The position numbers and the translations under genes are program-made. The notes under the pieces are model-generated. The model had not been told where the DNA came from, searched no databases, and saw only the letters and a list, made by a program, of their open reading frames with translations. Below are positions 1 to 12,154 of a DNA stretch of 64,000 bases, one piece after another (position 1 is the stretch's first letter; each line of letters opens with the position of its first letter). The stretch is from Casuarius casuarius (lineage: Eukaryota > Chordata > Aves > Casuariiformes > Casuariidae): the NCBI GenBank assembly GCA_003342895.1, contig PTFA01000031.1, positions 5,498,678-5,562,677 of the forward strand, written 5' to 3'.

Positions 1-859
1 ACATTGCAAAATGAAGGCTTTGACCGTTGTTTATTTTGTGTCCTGCTGAGAGAAGGGACGGAGAGAGCTGGGTGAGATAAAACAATGGAAATTAGAGTGG
101 AATGGAGGAGTGCGAGAAACAAGAAGGTTGAGCGTGTGAGCAGCAGGACCAGACTTGGGAGAGAAAAGTCCTTTTATGTATTTAGATACTGTCTTATAGC
201 TGTGCTATGTATGCGTCAAATACCTACCCAGCATGTATCAAAAGCACAAACAGGTATAGAGTTGCTAACAGAGCCCACTGGGCTTTTGTGAGCTACTATT
301 CAGCCTAAGGCATAAGTTGGATGACCTCGCCATTAGCTAAAATCTATTAAATATATATAGGGGTGTGTGTAAATTGAACTGCCTTCAAAGAAATCAAAAA
401 CCAGAAAAACTATCCTGGGGTTAAAAATGACAGTGGAAATCATGTCAGGTAACCTCACTGAGTCTGGCAAACCCTGCAGCCGCTCTGAGTTAATCCTGGC
501 TCTGACAATTCCCAAGGTTTCACTACTCCCCATTCAGTGTGTGGTCCTCCGTCGGGGCAGCTATGCCCCTGATCTCAGCATTGCCAGGCCTCCGGCTCAC
601 TTGTCTGTTCTCCCTCTGTTGTGCTCTCTTTCACTATAATGGAGTAATACGGAGCAGTGGTTGGAGTTCAGCTAAAAGCAAAATCAGAGGCTTTAATGTT
701 TGACAGCACAGTCTGGGATAGCCCAGTGGGGCCTGAGTCTCAGAGGGTGATGAGTACTTTGTCTTTATGAATTATGTGCACGAGGGGCTTCTGAGAATCC
801 CACGAGACGCCTATCTTCTTCTTAACGGCCAAAGCCCCCTTTAAAACACAGCACTATTA
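1..859. other. Unannotated non-coding stretch
   Basis: Only short chance open frames are present (66-70 codons, overlapping on both strands). No repeat, RNA gene or splice-flanked coding block was recognised. Confidence 0.5.
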
Positions 860-1030
860 TTTTCATGTTTCCATAACACCTCATTTGCAGGCATGTCATT
901 AGACCTAATTAATGCCTCTAATCAATGAATGCTTAATCACTGCTGATGAAAAATGCTGGATAAATGCAGAGCATTGCTTGATTGAATGCCATCTGATTGG
1001 CTAATGGATCACTCTATTACTCTTTAGATT
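860..1030. promoter_or_regulatory. Candidate conserved non-coding element rich in TAAT cores
   Basis: The block is AT-rich without being simple sequence. It packs several homeodomain-type cores (ctaattaatg near 905, ctaatcaatg near 917, gcttaatcac near 930) and an inverted CCAAT-type box (gattggctaatgg near 993). Dense, varied TAAT sites are typical of vertebrate developmental enhancers. This is inference from texture only: no alignment was possible and no target gene is visible. Confidence 0.25.
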
Positions 1031-2439
1031 CTGATTAAGCAGGGAAAATATCTGGGCTGGTGTAAAACAATCCTGCATTGATCTCTCCAGCCAAGTGGGG
1101 TCTTTCCAGTAATTAGAAGGGTGGTGACAGGAACAGACTCTGCTGGCTGGAGGAGCAGAGGGACTGAAAAGCAGGGGCTGGGGGGGGGGGGGGGTTATTT
1201 GAAAGCCGTGCAGCAAAAGCAAGGAGAAGACTGGTCAGATCTTTTGACTTTTAGCTGTAAAAAAATCATTTAGCATTCCCTGATAAGCCCCTTGATTTAA
1301 ACAGAGAAGCAATTTCTGCTCCCTGGGAGTTCCATTTGAGCAAGTCTGGCCCCAAAACTTCACAGGCTCAAATCTCTGGAACCAAATTCCAGGAAATATT
1401 CATATGTGGATGATGCATCTGTAACAGATACAAAGGGGAGAGGGGAAGCATTTGGCAATTAGGAGCTGGAATCATTTATAACTCCAGCTGGTACTTCTCT
1501 TTTTTCAGGTGAAATGTCTTGAGGGGAGGAGGAGAACCTGTCAATGTTTTGCACTCTGGCTTGCCTTTTCTCCATATTAAGGGACTCTACAGCTTTCCTC
1601 CACGAACTCTTCCAAATGAGGTCACTTTCCCCATCGTGGAGACCTGGCACCAGATCCCACACTGCTCTGCCATACCCTGCACCACAATGACTGAGGAACG
1701 TCTTCACCCCGTTATAGCAGGTCCACACTAGTGCAAAAGGAAGCAAAATCAGAGCCACTCTTTTAGTGGGAGTGCAGAGCAAGAGGGAACACGTACCACA
1801 CATGGGCCCCAATTCCTCATCTGGACACAGGGCCTGTGAGAGCAGGTCTGCCCCATGCTGCATCCCAGCAGGGACTGGAGGGAGCAGCGGGTCAGCGGGG
1901 AGCAGCAGGCACCCTGCAGCCTCACTTACACTGCAATGACATTGCTGGCACCCCCTGTAGCTCAGTGGTGAATCATTTCCATAGAAAGAAAAGGGAATTT
2001 ACAAACAAAATGGAGGGGTTAACTATGAAGAATTGATTTTTTTATAAATCCAGATGAGTTCTGTGGCCCTTTCAAAGGGGACCAAATCATCCAGCAGTTA
2101 GTCACAGGGCTGAGTACTTGCAGTAACGGCATCGATTCGTCTAAGCAATCGAGTGCAAGTAAGGTTTCCACGATCTAGCCTGTTGTCTCTTTAACTTCAT
2201 GCTCTGTTCAGATGCTCAGGCCTGTGCTCCAACATAAATACATTTCCTGAATTTCCCTCCCCCTACACTATTCCTCTTTGAGCTGTGGAAGATTATACAC
2301 TATAGATAAAAAAGTGCTTGTTTCTTTGACAAATGCAAGGCTTAAAGACCACCCTCTGTTCTTGAGCAAAATTAGCTTATCTTTGCCCCAAAAAATGTTG
2401 TTACTAAATATGAGCCATCATTTGTGTGTGGCCTGAATG
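1031..2439. other. Unannotated non-coding stretch with a G15 run
   Basis: The overlapping open frames (up to 134 codons on the minus strand at 1459-1863) show no recognisable domain and are probably chance. Apart from the G run, nothing else was recognised. Confidence 0.45.
1180..1194 (+). repeat. Poly-G run, 15 bases
   Basis: Fifteen consecutive G follow a G-rich segment (gcaggggct). Runs like this are prone to slippage and sequencing length error, and with the neighbouring GGGG tract could form a G-quadruplex. Confidence 0.9.
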
Positions 2440-2560
2440 AGACGCTCAATTCATCTTATTAGAGGTTATCCTTTGAGGAGCTTTAAAAGGAAATGCATTG
2501 TTCTTAATTATTCTTATCTCAACAGCTGTATAATTCCTGGTTTTGATTTAAGAAAAGACT
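2440..2560. promoter_or_regulatory. Possible regulatory element (weak)
   Basis: An AT-rich, non-repetitive block holds a TTAATTA core (cttaattattc near 2503), a CAGCTG E-box (aacagctgtat near 2521) and a TTTAAA box. Texture alone suggests a conserved element. It could equally be ordinary AT-rich DNA. Confidence 0.15.
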
Positions 2561-3885
2561 ATCCAAAGAAAGATTATACTGAAAGCTGGAGATGGGTCTG
2601 AACCCAGACTGCAGAGTTGAACTACAGCTCTTAGTCCACATTAAACTGTCTTCCTCTTTTCTTTTGGAAAGGTATGTATCGTTTTCTTTCTTCCCAAAGT
2701 TATAACACCAGTCTAGGCAGAAGAAGAAAGAAAATCTCAGAAGGGTAGGCTTTGTCTTTCTTTCTGGATTTAGACTAGTCCTAATAATGTTCTTTATGCT
2801 GTGTCAGTAGACAGTGAACAAGACCTGGTGGGGAAATGTATCCCTCCTCTCTCCCTCCTGTCCCTCTCCCCCCACCCCAATATTCTATAAAAATTTTCAT
2901 CAGAAAGACCTGAGCCCAATATTCATTTTCCAGACAGTAAAAATTCTGAAAATTTTCAAAGCAAATTGAAATTTGGGTGGAATTTACTACCAAGCTAAAA
3001 AGCCACTTTCTGATGGTTAAATGTTTGCACAAAAAGTGACATTTTTTGTGATGCTGTACGGTTGTCACAAGCTGCTACCCACTTTGAAGTGGAGCAGCAC
3101 ATAATGGATCAAATTCTCCACAGAGCTCAATGCCAGAGTTTCAAGTGCTTGGCATCTCACATTTGGTCCAGCTTCTCTGAAGTGGTCAGTATCCAGCAGC
3201 TTCTATTGTGACAATAAGTGGCAAGATGTTTTGCAAAAGGGCTTAGCTACCAAGCTGCTGGTTTTTTTCTGAAAAATCTGGTCCAGGATGGTACTGAGGA
3301 CAGTTTCAGCTGGTTTGATTGAACCAGCTGTTGAATCACAGTGATTCCTTGAACTTCTTATTGTAACGAGCCTCCACCATGAAATACTGTCCCCTCTCCC
3401 AGCATCCTACTTCCCACCACTACCATTTTATCATCCCAGAACTACATGTGGGTCCTCCTTTTCTGCTACTCTGCTTAGGCTCAGCCCCAGTCCCTATATT
3501 TACATATATAAGGGATTCCTCCCACGGTTCATTGCTGAACGCAGTAATATTGAGAGGACAACGAGTCTCTGTTTTGGTCCCCTCCTAAACGACATGCTGG
3601 AAGATGAGCTCTGGCTCAAGCTGTGGATGCTGGACATGAAACATGGCATAGAAACATGAGCCCATATGTATACTTCATACAGTGCTGCATGTGGAATATA
3701 TGCGTGTCATGAAAAGGCTATGGGAAGAACAGGGACTACAAACACACGAGCCACACGTGTACCTGGGAAGGTGTCTGCAGATATCTCACATCAGTAGCCT
3801 GATGGAGACGTCTCAGTTTCAGCTGGGTTTTTTAGTGCTCATCACACTTGAAAATCAGACTGCTTTTGTGCTACAGTATGGAACC
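2561..3885. other. Unannotated non-coding stretch
   Basis: Only short chance open frames are seen, the longest 95 codons on the minus strand at 2781-3068 with no recognisable domain. No repeat was identified. Confidence 0.4.
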
Positions 3886-3950
3886 AGGCTCTGATTTTCA
3901 AAATCATTTGAAATCAAAAGGAATTAGACATGCCTAAGAGCCTGCCTTCG
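3886..3950 (+). repeat. Short palindromic sauropsid repeat fragment (weak)
   Basis: The fragment starts with gctctgattttcaaaatc and later has gacatgcctaagagcctgcc. This resembles the 'gattttcaaa ... cctaa' arm of the short palindromic repeats seen more clearly at 9425-9511 and 29490-29580. The central symmetric part is not preserved. Confidence 0.28.
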
Positions 3951-6900
3951 AGAGCTTTATTTTACCCAGTTCTGCAAGCCTTGGCCTCATCTTCTCTACA
4001 CCCCAGATACTAATTTAAGGGTTTAAAATAAGTTAAGCAGCCAGCACAACTACAAACCGTGCTATTTTCCTCTTGGTCCTGATGTAGCAGGTTGGAGCAA
4101 GGATAAACTAGTGTGTTTGGCTCACCGGGCAGCTGTACATCCTGCAGGGGCTCCTTTCAGCCGAGCGCAGCTCATGCTCCCCTTTCCAGTGCCTTCTCAG
4201 TATCTTAACTCGGAGGATTTGATCGGCCAGACACAGGCAGTCAGAGATCTTCTTCCCACAACAAGATGTTTCCCATAGCTCATTCAAGTGTCCACAGATC
4301 TGGCAAGTAAAGCATGTGACAAAGGTCTCTTATTAAGTGGGGCAATCAAGAGGCCACATGGGACACTCAGAGCACCGTGCATGTCTCATGACATGTAGCG
4401 TGGTCCAGTGGATAAAAGACAGGAAACAAAACCTACCTAAGCCAATTTCTCCTGAGGTCCTTGGGATAAAACAAGTTTCCACAGTGTATCACCATTGCAC
4501 ACGTAATAGTCTTGCTAGGCATCCAGAGCACTCCCTGAGACAGGGCACATTGCATCTTGACAGCCTGTTATCTTTCGTACATGGCCGTTTCCAGAGAGCT
4601 AATCTTGAACTGAACGTGTTCTGAAGAATTTCTGGAGGTGTCCCCATATATATATTGGCAGTTCAATCTCTGGCAGATAGCAGCAAGTGACTGCTGTCCA
4701 AACACTGGCAGTATGGGGAAGTACAGAGTACATTGTTAATGCTTCTCACGTATTTTTGAGGGGTGGAAGGTACTTTTTTCTTTTCATTAGTTCTTAAAAT
4801 GTTGAGCAACTATAAAACATCAGATCTGTAAATATCTAAAGCCAAATGATTTGCTTGTTGCAAGCATTCCTTGATGTACTAGCTGCATAGTATGAAAGGA
4901 CAGGGTAATAAAAGAGCTTGTGGTGGGGCCTCTTTATATTAACATTCATATAGTTGCAATCAGACTCTGGCGGCTGCTGGGTTCAGCAAGTGATGGCTAT
5001 TTTGTAAAAAGCAATTCATATGAATGTGCTTGTGAAGGCCGCCTTCTGTCCCAAGCATAGCAACTATTGAATGCACCTAAACACCATTTCTCTGAAAGAA
5101 ATTCTACTATTTAAAGTAGTATTAGCTCAGCCTACTGAGCTTCATCGAGGAAAGATGCTTTGCTGTTATGAATTAGTGGATTTGAGTCTTCCCTCCTGAA
5201 TGGCACAGCTTCCTTTTCTAATCCCCAAGCAGTGATGTTCTTGATTTTATTTCTTGCTAGTGAAAGGCTACAGAAGGAGTACAAGATTAATGACTGCAGC
5301 ACAGCCTCACTCAGTACCTACAACAACAGCAGCTACTACCTCATACAAAATACTATTTTTCTCCTGTAGACTCATTCTACCTACACACCAGCAGCAAAGA
5401 TAAGGACCTAAAGATGTATTACAGTCAGATTTTGAAGAAATAGCAAGGGTGTATGGCAGTAGGTCATCTCTTCTAAAACCAGGCTCTGATTCCTATCCAG
5501 ACATATGCTTCACAAAAAGTGCAACTGCCAAACAGGTATTGATCGCAGAGGAATTCTTTTCAAATACTTATTTTCATTAAAAAAGAAATTCCTACAGCTG
5601 AAGAGAACCTGACCATTTATAGGAACTTTAATCCACGGTCCATGAAGAAATAGCCATTCGCCAGCACAGCAGAGATCAGACATGACAAAAAAATAGCTTG
5701 ACTCATCAAGGCAGTAATTCAAAGCAGCAAAATATATCCAGTCCTACCCAAAAGCCCATCATGCATTTTCCACGTGGAAAGTAGACGGCTCCCACAGAGA
5801 ATATCTTGTTGTCCTAAGCACTTCTGAAGTTGTGTTAGAAAAATCTCTCCTCCACCGAGTCACGCAGTATTAACGGACGCATTGCTACTTATCATGCACA
5901 GACGTCATTTTGTGCAGTTTTGTACATTTATGTAGTTGCTAGGGATACAATTTAGTGAGGCCTTGACCTGAGGAACGGTTGAGCAACTGCGGTACGTGCA
6001 CTGACCTCAGTGAAGGGCTGGGGGTGCTCAGGAGCTTGCACGAATAAGCCGCTTCTGTACACAGCAATCCTACACCGTGCAAAGCATACAGCTGATTTTT
6101 ACTCACGGCCTGAGCAGAAACTCATTTAGGTCAGGCTGATTCCCATAGTATAGTGCCAGCAAAGTCTGGTTCAGATTTCATAGAAGATGCAACCCAGTGC
6201 CAGTATCTTCGGTCTCGTTTTATAACTACGGGTGAAGCACTGCGTTGACTCTAAAAGTCTACATGTAAATCTGATTATTATCCATCGCTCAGCATCCAAA
6301 TGAGATGAGAGCGACTCACCCACTCTTCATAGGCCTGATGCTTCTAGCAGCCAACAGAGACTTTCTTTTAACTAGAACGGAAGGAGTGTGAATTTCTGAA
6401 GCAAGAGGATCTCTCACATCATAAACACGAAGTTGTAAATGTAGTTTTACCAATGGATCCAGTTCCCTTTTCATTTAAATTAGAGATGGGTGAAATAGGT
6501 TGGATAAAATAAAACCTGATCCAGATTTGCTCTGAAACCTTGAGATAGCTTAGCAGAGAATTAGATAAAACATCTATGTTAAAAGAACTAGAACTCATCT
6601 GAAAACATCAAAGGAACAGAAACAGCACAGGCCACATTTGAAAAACTAGCTGCCTAAACAGTGAAAGGAAAAATGTGTAAGCACCAGCTCATATACCAAA
6701 TATGCACTGCTGTGTGCGAGAAAGGATACTCATGTACTCCACTACCCATTTCTCCTCAGGCAGTTGCCCATTTGCTTACAGAAACTTGGTCTTGTACAGA
6801 CAGAAAGTAATCAAATCCATTTGTAAGAAAGTTTTTGGTATCTAATTTTGAAAACATATCCCCAAATGATACAGTCTGTTGGAAGAGGAGTGGTGCACTC

Positions 6901-6954
6901 TACCAACATGCAGAGCTGTTGCCAATATTAATATTCAAACTGGTTCAAATTTCC
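3951..6954. other. Unannotated non-coding stretch
   Basis: About 3 kb without a supported gene or clear repeat. A near-consensus CRE (agacgtcatttt, about 5899-5910) is present in a non-repetitive block, but a single site is weak evidence. Open frames up to 95 codons look accidental. Confidence 0.4.
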
Positions 6955-7070
6955 ATACGAAGCTTGATTTTAAGTACATCCATTTCTGAGTGCCCAAATG
7001 GAAACACTGACTTTCGGAGGGCAAGTTTTCAAGGCTCTCTTTTTCAAAAGAGCTGTTCAGGATGGCCCCT
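6955..7070 (+). repeat. Short palindromic sauropsid repeat fragment (weak)
   Basis: The order gattttaagtacatcc, gagtgcccaaatgg, gactttcgg, then agttttcaaggctc resembles one arm of the 'gattttcaaa/gtgctcagcacc' short repeat family. Divergence is high and boundaries are uncertain. Confidence 0.28.
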
Positions 7071-7269
7071 GTTAGACCTCTCCCAAAGTCAGTATGGACA
7101 TTTTTGAGAAGGTAAAGCATTTTACTCAATCAATCAAATATTTTCTCTTTCTTTTTGTGAAGGGACCCATAGCCCTTCCTAAAATGCTTCCTGGCAGAAG
7201 GACTGTCACAATGAAATTTCCTGATATTGCACACAGGGACTAAATAAAATCTCTGAGAAAGAGTTCGGT

Positions 7270-7990
7270 CAGAAAGCATGAGCCCCTACACTATGGTGCA
7301 AGACCACAGGAGAGGTATAAAAGTGATTTTAGCACATCCTCCTGCCCTGCTGTTCCTCCACAGGGATAACAGTGCTCTGGGGAGCCCCCGCCTGGATGCT
7401 GCCTTTGCTCCCCGCACCAGCTCCCTGCACGGCTCAGCCCAACGGCGAACGGGCGTGAAGCTGGCTGAGCAGCCCAGATGCTCTGGCCCAAGATTTTGCC
7501 CGCCAGCTTTATTAGAAACATTAGTGGTGTCCCAAGAGATGCTTCAGACGGATGGAGCTCGCACTGCAGGCAACAATTGCAAAGCACGGCCCATCTTTAT
7601 TTATTTATCGTTATTTATTGACTGAAAATGAATCCGTTTCTACACTTTTTAAATTCTGAGGGATGGGTGGAGAGGGGCCTAAAACTGCACTCTTCACCCC
7701 ATGCAGGCCAAGGAGCTGTTTCTCCATCAAGGGGCAGGAGAGGAGGGTGCCGAAGGGCTTGGGCCACTGCTCCAGCCCTGTCCGGAGGTGCCCATCGCAG
7801 GCCGACCTGCCTCAGAGCTCGGGAGGCAGCTTTAGCGCTCTGGACAGTGAGGAACAAGGAGCACAGATGTGCTGCCCGAGCCTCCCCACACAGCTCTGCC
7901 GACACAGGGCACCCGAGCCACGTCCTGCAATAACCCTGTTAGCCCAGTCCCTGGGAATAGACTTTTGTCATTTTCCTAGGATTTAATTTC
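7270..7990. other. GC-rich patch without a supported gene
   Basis: The patch is clearly more GC-rich than its surroundings, so several overlapping frames on both strands stay open for 96-115 codons. None shows a recognised domain, consistent splice sites or conserved-looking composition. A first exon or CpG-island promoter is possible but nothing specific supports it. A small AT-rich ATTTA-type cluster (tttatttatttatcg) sits inside at about 7595-7617. Confidence 0.4.
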
Positions 7991-8087
7991 TCGCATAGGC
8001 TTTTCTACAGATCACCTCACCAAAGCACAGGGCATCTAATTACTGGGCCGTTATTTCTTCCAGTGCTGCCTGTGATGTTGAACAGTG

Positions 8088-8185
8088 ACATTATTCCCAT
8101 TTTACAGACACAGAGAGAGGCTCTAGCTTGTGGTCCAGGGTCACTCAGGAGCTGGAGGCAAAACTGGGAAGAGGTGGCTGTAGGT
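8088..8185 (+). mobile_element. MIR-family SINE core fragment
   Basis: The segment contains the diagnostic MIR core in order: ttattcccattttacagaca, then cagagagaggctctagc, then ccagggtcactcaggagct, then ggaggcaaaactggga. From established knowledge this matches the tRNA-derived MIR SINE core, an ancient amniote-wide family, on the plus strand. The tRNA-related head and the LINE2-like tail were not recognised. Confidence 0.7.
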
Positions 8186-8659
8186 GCTGGACAGCAGTGG
8201 AGGCAAGAGGATCCTGGCACTGCATCTAGATGCATGAAAAGTTCCCATATGACACCTCACTGCCATCTCCAGGCCTCTAAAAAAGAGGGTGTGGGCAGAG
8301 TGAAAGCTAACACATCCCAAGCCCTGACAAGTGGGAGAAGAGGCAGGTCCCCCAGACAGTCCACTCTCAATACCCACAGTACTGGAAGAGTCATTGCTCT
8401 CTGGAGGAGGTGCCTGGAAACATCAGCTACTTTCTACAGCAGTGACACCTGACAAGACAGTAATGCCTAAAAAGTACCAAGCATCTGCAAAATTTTTGGT
8501 TTCTGATCTTGTGCTTGCTAGGCATCGGCAAAATAGTCTATAACTGTCAAATTTCTGGCCTCTGAATTATTGCAATTTTGAAATGTAACAGTATCATCCA
8601 TGAGCATTCAGAAGAAAACGCTAAAAATAAATTAAGAAAAACAACAACCCAAGTATTGC

Positions 8660-8681
8660 GGGGGGGGGGGGGGGGGGGGGG
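8660..8681 (+). repeat. Poly-G run, 22 bases
   Basis: Twenty-two uninterrupted G are followed by a short TG-rich stretch (gtgtctgtatgtgtgcgtct). The length is likely polymorphic and poorly determined by sequencing. Confidence 0.9.
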
Positions 8682-9062
8682 TGTCTGTATGTGTGCGTCT
8701 AAAAAACCAAGACTCCAATTCTGATCTAAACCAGACTGTTTCTCTCCTTTCTCTGCCCTCCCCTCATTTAAAGAGGACTGGAAGGGAAAAGACTCCATCA
8801 GTCTCCAAGTCTGCAAACCTTTCCCCTCTCTAATATCCAAGACAAGGCTTAAAGAAGAACCAGTCTGGAATAGAACATGAAAAACCTTCTGAAAAATGAC
8901 TAGAGGCCTAATGCTGTCACTGTCCTATGTTTATTTTTCTTCCTTTGATGTCTGATGTCAAAGAGAAAATAATGTCATCTGCTGGAAACTCAAACATGTT
9001 TGCATTTTGAGGTAATTAGAATTAATGTTGGAGGGCAAAACTAACACCGAGCCATTCCAGTC

Positions 9063-9169
9063 TTTCCCATGTGAGGAAAACATTCCGTAATGACTTACAT
9101 TTAATCTGGGAGCTGGCAGTCGCTCAGGAGCAGCTCGGATTCATGCAACAGGGTAATATTTCAAAAACA
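9063..9169 (+). repeat. Dispersed repeat, copy A (pairs with 15100-15210)
   Basis: The segment runs ctttcccatg, aaaacattcc, tgacttacattt, ctgggagctggc, ttcatgcaacagggtaatat, ttcaaaaaca and is followed by an A-rich stretch. The same words in the same order and spacing occur at 15100-15210. The family was not recognised. Its tail of A and T may mark the 3' end of an old retroposon. Confidence 0.5.
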
Positions 9170-9215
9170 TTTTCTTAAAAAATTTTAAAAAGCTATCTAT
9201 ATGTGCTCTGATTTA

Positions 9216-9330
9216 TATGTGATGGCAAGGGCTCGCAGCCCGTCTGCGCTGCTCCAGCTCCACAAGGGTGTAACTCTGCTGAAAATCAATGGGCTGACAA
9301 GGGTGTAAATCAAGGGGTAATAGCAGCACT
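9216..9330 (+). repeat. Short palindromic sauropsid repeat ('gtgtaaatc' type)
   Basis: The series aagggtgtaactctgctgaa, aatcaatgggctgac and agggtgtaaatcaaggggta fits the pattern of a near-palindromic repeat with a symmetric 'tcaatgg' centre between 'gtgtaa' arms. It is a decayed copy and the ends are uncertain. Confidence 0.4.
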
Positions 9331-9376
9331 AGTTCAGGACCACCACTGCTTCCTAAATATTCGGCACCCACAATTG

Positions 9377-9412
9377 CAGCCAGATTTTCAAAAGAGCTCA
9401 AGCCCCCATTCA
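9377..9412 (+). repeat. Half copy of a short palindromic repeat
   Basis: The segment agccagattttcaaaagagc followed by tcaagcccccattcac matches the left arm of the element at 9425-9511, which starts ggccagattttcataagtgc. It lies directly beside that element, so this may be a nested or tandem pair. Confidence 0.4.
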
Positions 9413-9424
9413 CATCTAAACAAG

Positions 9425-9511
9425 GGCCAGATTTTCATAAGTGCTTAGCACGCAGGCTCTCCCCATTGTGGCATTAATGGTAACATGCTGAGCTCTTTCA
9501 GAAAATTGGTC
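9425..9511 (+). repeat. Palindromic MITE-like repeat with inverted ends
   Basis: The left end ggccagattttcataagtgc and the right end, read on the minus strand as gaccaattttctgaaagagc, form imperfect terminal inverted repeats around a centre with ccccattgtggcattaatgg. From memory this is the 'gattttcaaaagtgctcagcacc ... cattgacttcaatgg' type of short palindromic repeat found widely in crocodilians, turtles and birds. No transposase is encoded, so it would be non-autonomous. Confidence 0.6.
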
Positions 9512-10689
9512 ATACATGTTTGTTTCGGACCAGATCTTGTCACCCTTATACATGTTGAGTAGCATCTTACTGAATGAAGAATCCTACTAAGTGCCTCTCT
9601 GTGTGAGCGGTGCTGCAGAAGGACTCTCTCAAAAGAGAAATGCAAGTCGTGTTGCTCAATGCACGGCTGGATGGTGCTCAGATACTACGGTTATTATAGA
9701 GCTACGAAAACCTGACCTGAATATAACCAAGCTGAAGTGAATAGGTGCGGGTTAAAGTTTGGATCATGAAAAATTGGGTTTGGTCCTCAAAGAGCAAAGG
9801 AAAATAAAAAAAAGTTATTTCTGGACTGAAAACTTTCATTTGAATTACTCTGCCATCTTCAGGGGTTAAAAATAGAAAAAGAAACCTTTTCCGGTTCAAA
9901 GAAAAGAAATAGCCACACTTATCTGTGTGGGTAATTAAAAACAGCTGAACTCCAAGAGTTGAAACCTTCCACACAGCTAGCCCTCACTGAGGAGTGGCTT
10001 CCCAGCAACATTTGACATATTAAAAAATAATGATATTATTAAGGATTGTGCTGGGATAAGTGTAATGCAGACTGCTGCTACATTCAAAGGCAAGTCTTTG
10101 CTGATAGAATTACGGAACAGACTAAAATATTTAAAAACAAAATCAAAAAATCTTTTCCTTTCATACTGGCTCTCTCTATTGTGACTCTATTGACATCAGC
10201 TGTAGTTAAGAGCAGAACAAATGCTATGTTTTCTCTTCTGCAAATGTGTAGAGATGTGTGCCTCTCGCCTTTTGCATTGCATGGCTGCTGTGGAAATCCC
10301 AGCCACTGCAAGTATGGCTAATGCACTCACATGGTTTGCCTTGCACTGCAATTCCACCCCACAGGTTCTCCAGATCCCACAGGGACCTCGCTGGTTAAAT
10401 GACAGCTTTTCCTATTTCATACAGCAGAAGCATGTCATCATTTTCTGTCTTCATTCCTCAAATCATGTGATCTGACAGAGCATGTAGTCCAACAGATGCA
10501 CAAGAGATAGAAACGATGCACACTCATTTCCTTTGCCTGGCCTGATTCTGGCTCAGTAACCTTCAGCAGAATGACTATGAACACAGAGAGGAAGAGATGG
10601 CATGGCAAAGGAGAGTCATTTCACAGTGTAACCTCTACTCTGCTTTCTGTGGCCATCTCATCTCTCTTCCAAAACTTCTTTTCTGAGCT
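9512..10689. other. Unannotated non-coding stretch
   Basis: Overlapping open frames at 10046-10475 reach 91 codons without a recognised domain. No repeat was identified. Confidence 0.4.
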
Positions 10690-10760
10690 TCCAAAGCCCT
10701 GGTCTCATAGTACTGCCCTTCAGTGGAGTTACTCTGATTTGTACTGCTGCCATGGCAAGG
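10690..10760 (+). repeat. Short palindromic sauropsid repeat ('gagttactc' type, weak)
   Basis: The words ctggtctcatagtactgccc, ttcagtggagttactctgat and ttgtactgctg follow the order of a palindromic repeat with a 'ttcagtggagttactc' centre and 'gatttacac' arms. Only about half the element is clear. Confidence 0.35.
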
Positions 10761-11304
10761 GCAGTCATTGTAGATGTAAACAGCATTGAAATTTGCTCAG
10801 AAATGATTCAAAACTATCCAGGACAGCTCTGTCAAAGGAATCCATTTCAGTTCAGTATGACAGACCCAGCAAGCGTTGATACAGTACAAAGAGATCTCGA
10901 GCAATGATCTCTCATGAGCTAAGGAAAGGCAGCCAGGGAGCCCCTGTATAATTAGAAGAGTCCACAATATTAATTAATTACCTATAGTGCCTGTCTTGCG
11001 CAACCTAGAGGTATCCTACATGCTGTCATTCTACAGGATGCCTTTCCTACCCCTGTATCACACAGCCCGCAGCTCACACTTCTTCCAGCTATCAACTATA
11101 AAGGGAGTAGATCAACTGGAGGAATTGACAGTGGCTTGCTGCACAAAGGATAACATTTTACAGCCTATTCCTCTCCATGTTTGAGAGCAGCCTATAGGAA
11201 AATGAAATACCAAACTTTGATTATTATCCAGCTCAGGATAAGCTACAAGGCTGGATGTAGATATGTTGTATTTTTACAACACGTTTTCTTTACTTAGCCA
11301 TTGC
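10761..11304. other. Unannotated non-coding stretch
   Basis: Nothing specific was recognised beyond a short AT-rich run (atattaattaattacc near 10967). Confidence 0.4.
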
Positions 11305-11325
11305 AAAAAAAAAAAAAAAAAAAAA
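11305..11325 (+). repeat. Poly-A run, 21 bases
   Basis: Twenty-one consecutive A. No retroposon body was recognised immediately upstream, so a retroposition origin is not established. Confidence 0.9.
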
Positions 11326-12133
11326 GAAGCCCAACAACCCACAAATATACACAATAGCATACTGGCCTCTTTAAATTTACATCAGCCCCTAAACAAAACT
11401 CCAAAGGCAATTTCCCTAATCTGTGGCTGCCTCCCAGGCCTGGACCCATCCACACTGTTTCCCGTGTTGTCAAGACAAAAGCATCTCTAACAACCGTACA
11501 AGACATATTCCTACAAATGGTGAGGCCATACAAATTCCTGGGCCCTGAGTGCTGCATACACATCAGATGTGCTCCAGCCACAGCCAAGCAGGCAGCTAGA
11601 AGAGGAGGAGGCGGAGGGCCACAGAGTGAGTTTCTTCTTGTTTCCTTCAGCCCCAACTGTGTCTGCTGCTTCCCATCTTCCCCACCTTGTTCACTTTTCC
11701 CCATTTTCCTTGCTGTCTTGGTGATGGGGGGGGTCACACACCAGCGGTGAGCGACCTGCTGCTGGCTGTCCATTAGTGCAGCTGCAGAGAGAGCTGAGTG
11801 CTGATCGGGGCTGAGGGAGAGTTGTGAATATGTGTTAAACCCAACTAGGAGCTCTTCTTTTAGGAGAACTTTTCCCCTTTTCCTCCAGCCGCACATTTTC
11901 AGGCAGAGTTGATGACTAGTGGTGGGAAATGGATTGGCAGGAGGCAAAATCTCACACAGAAGAAAGGCTGCACAGCTCCAGATCACTGGGTCTTTTTTAT
12001 ATGCAAAGACATATGCTCTGCTTTTGTCGTTTCCAAGAGCAGTGCTGCTATCACAGCCTGCCTTTGGCTTGCTGGTCCTCTCTCCCTGGTTTGTTACCTT
12101 GTCTTCTTCTCCTCCATTGCTTTTCTCCTTTGT

Positions 12134-12154
12134 TTCCTTCCTTCCTTCCTTCCA
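12134..12154 (+). repeat. Short (TTCC)n microsatellite
   Basis: About five units of TTCC lie within a broader pyrimidine-rich stretch (12.09-12.19 kb). Confidence 0.85.

Noticed and set aside
5100..5122. Near-palindrome around ctactatttaaagtagt
   Set aside because: The arms do not match perfectly and the AT-rich centre makes chance symmetry likely.
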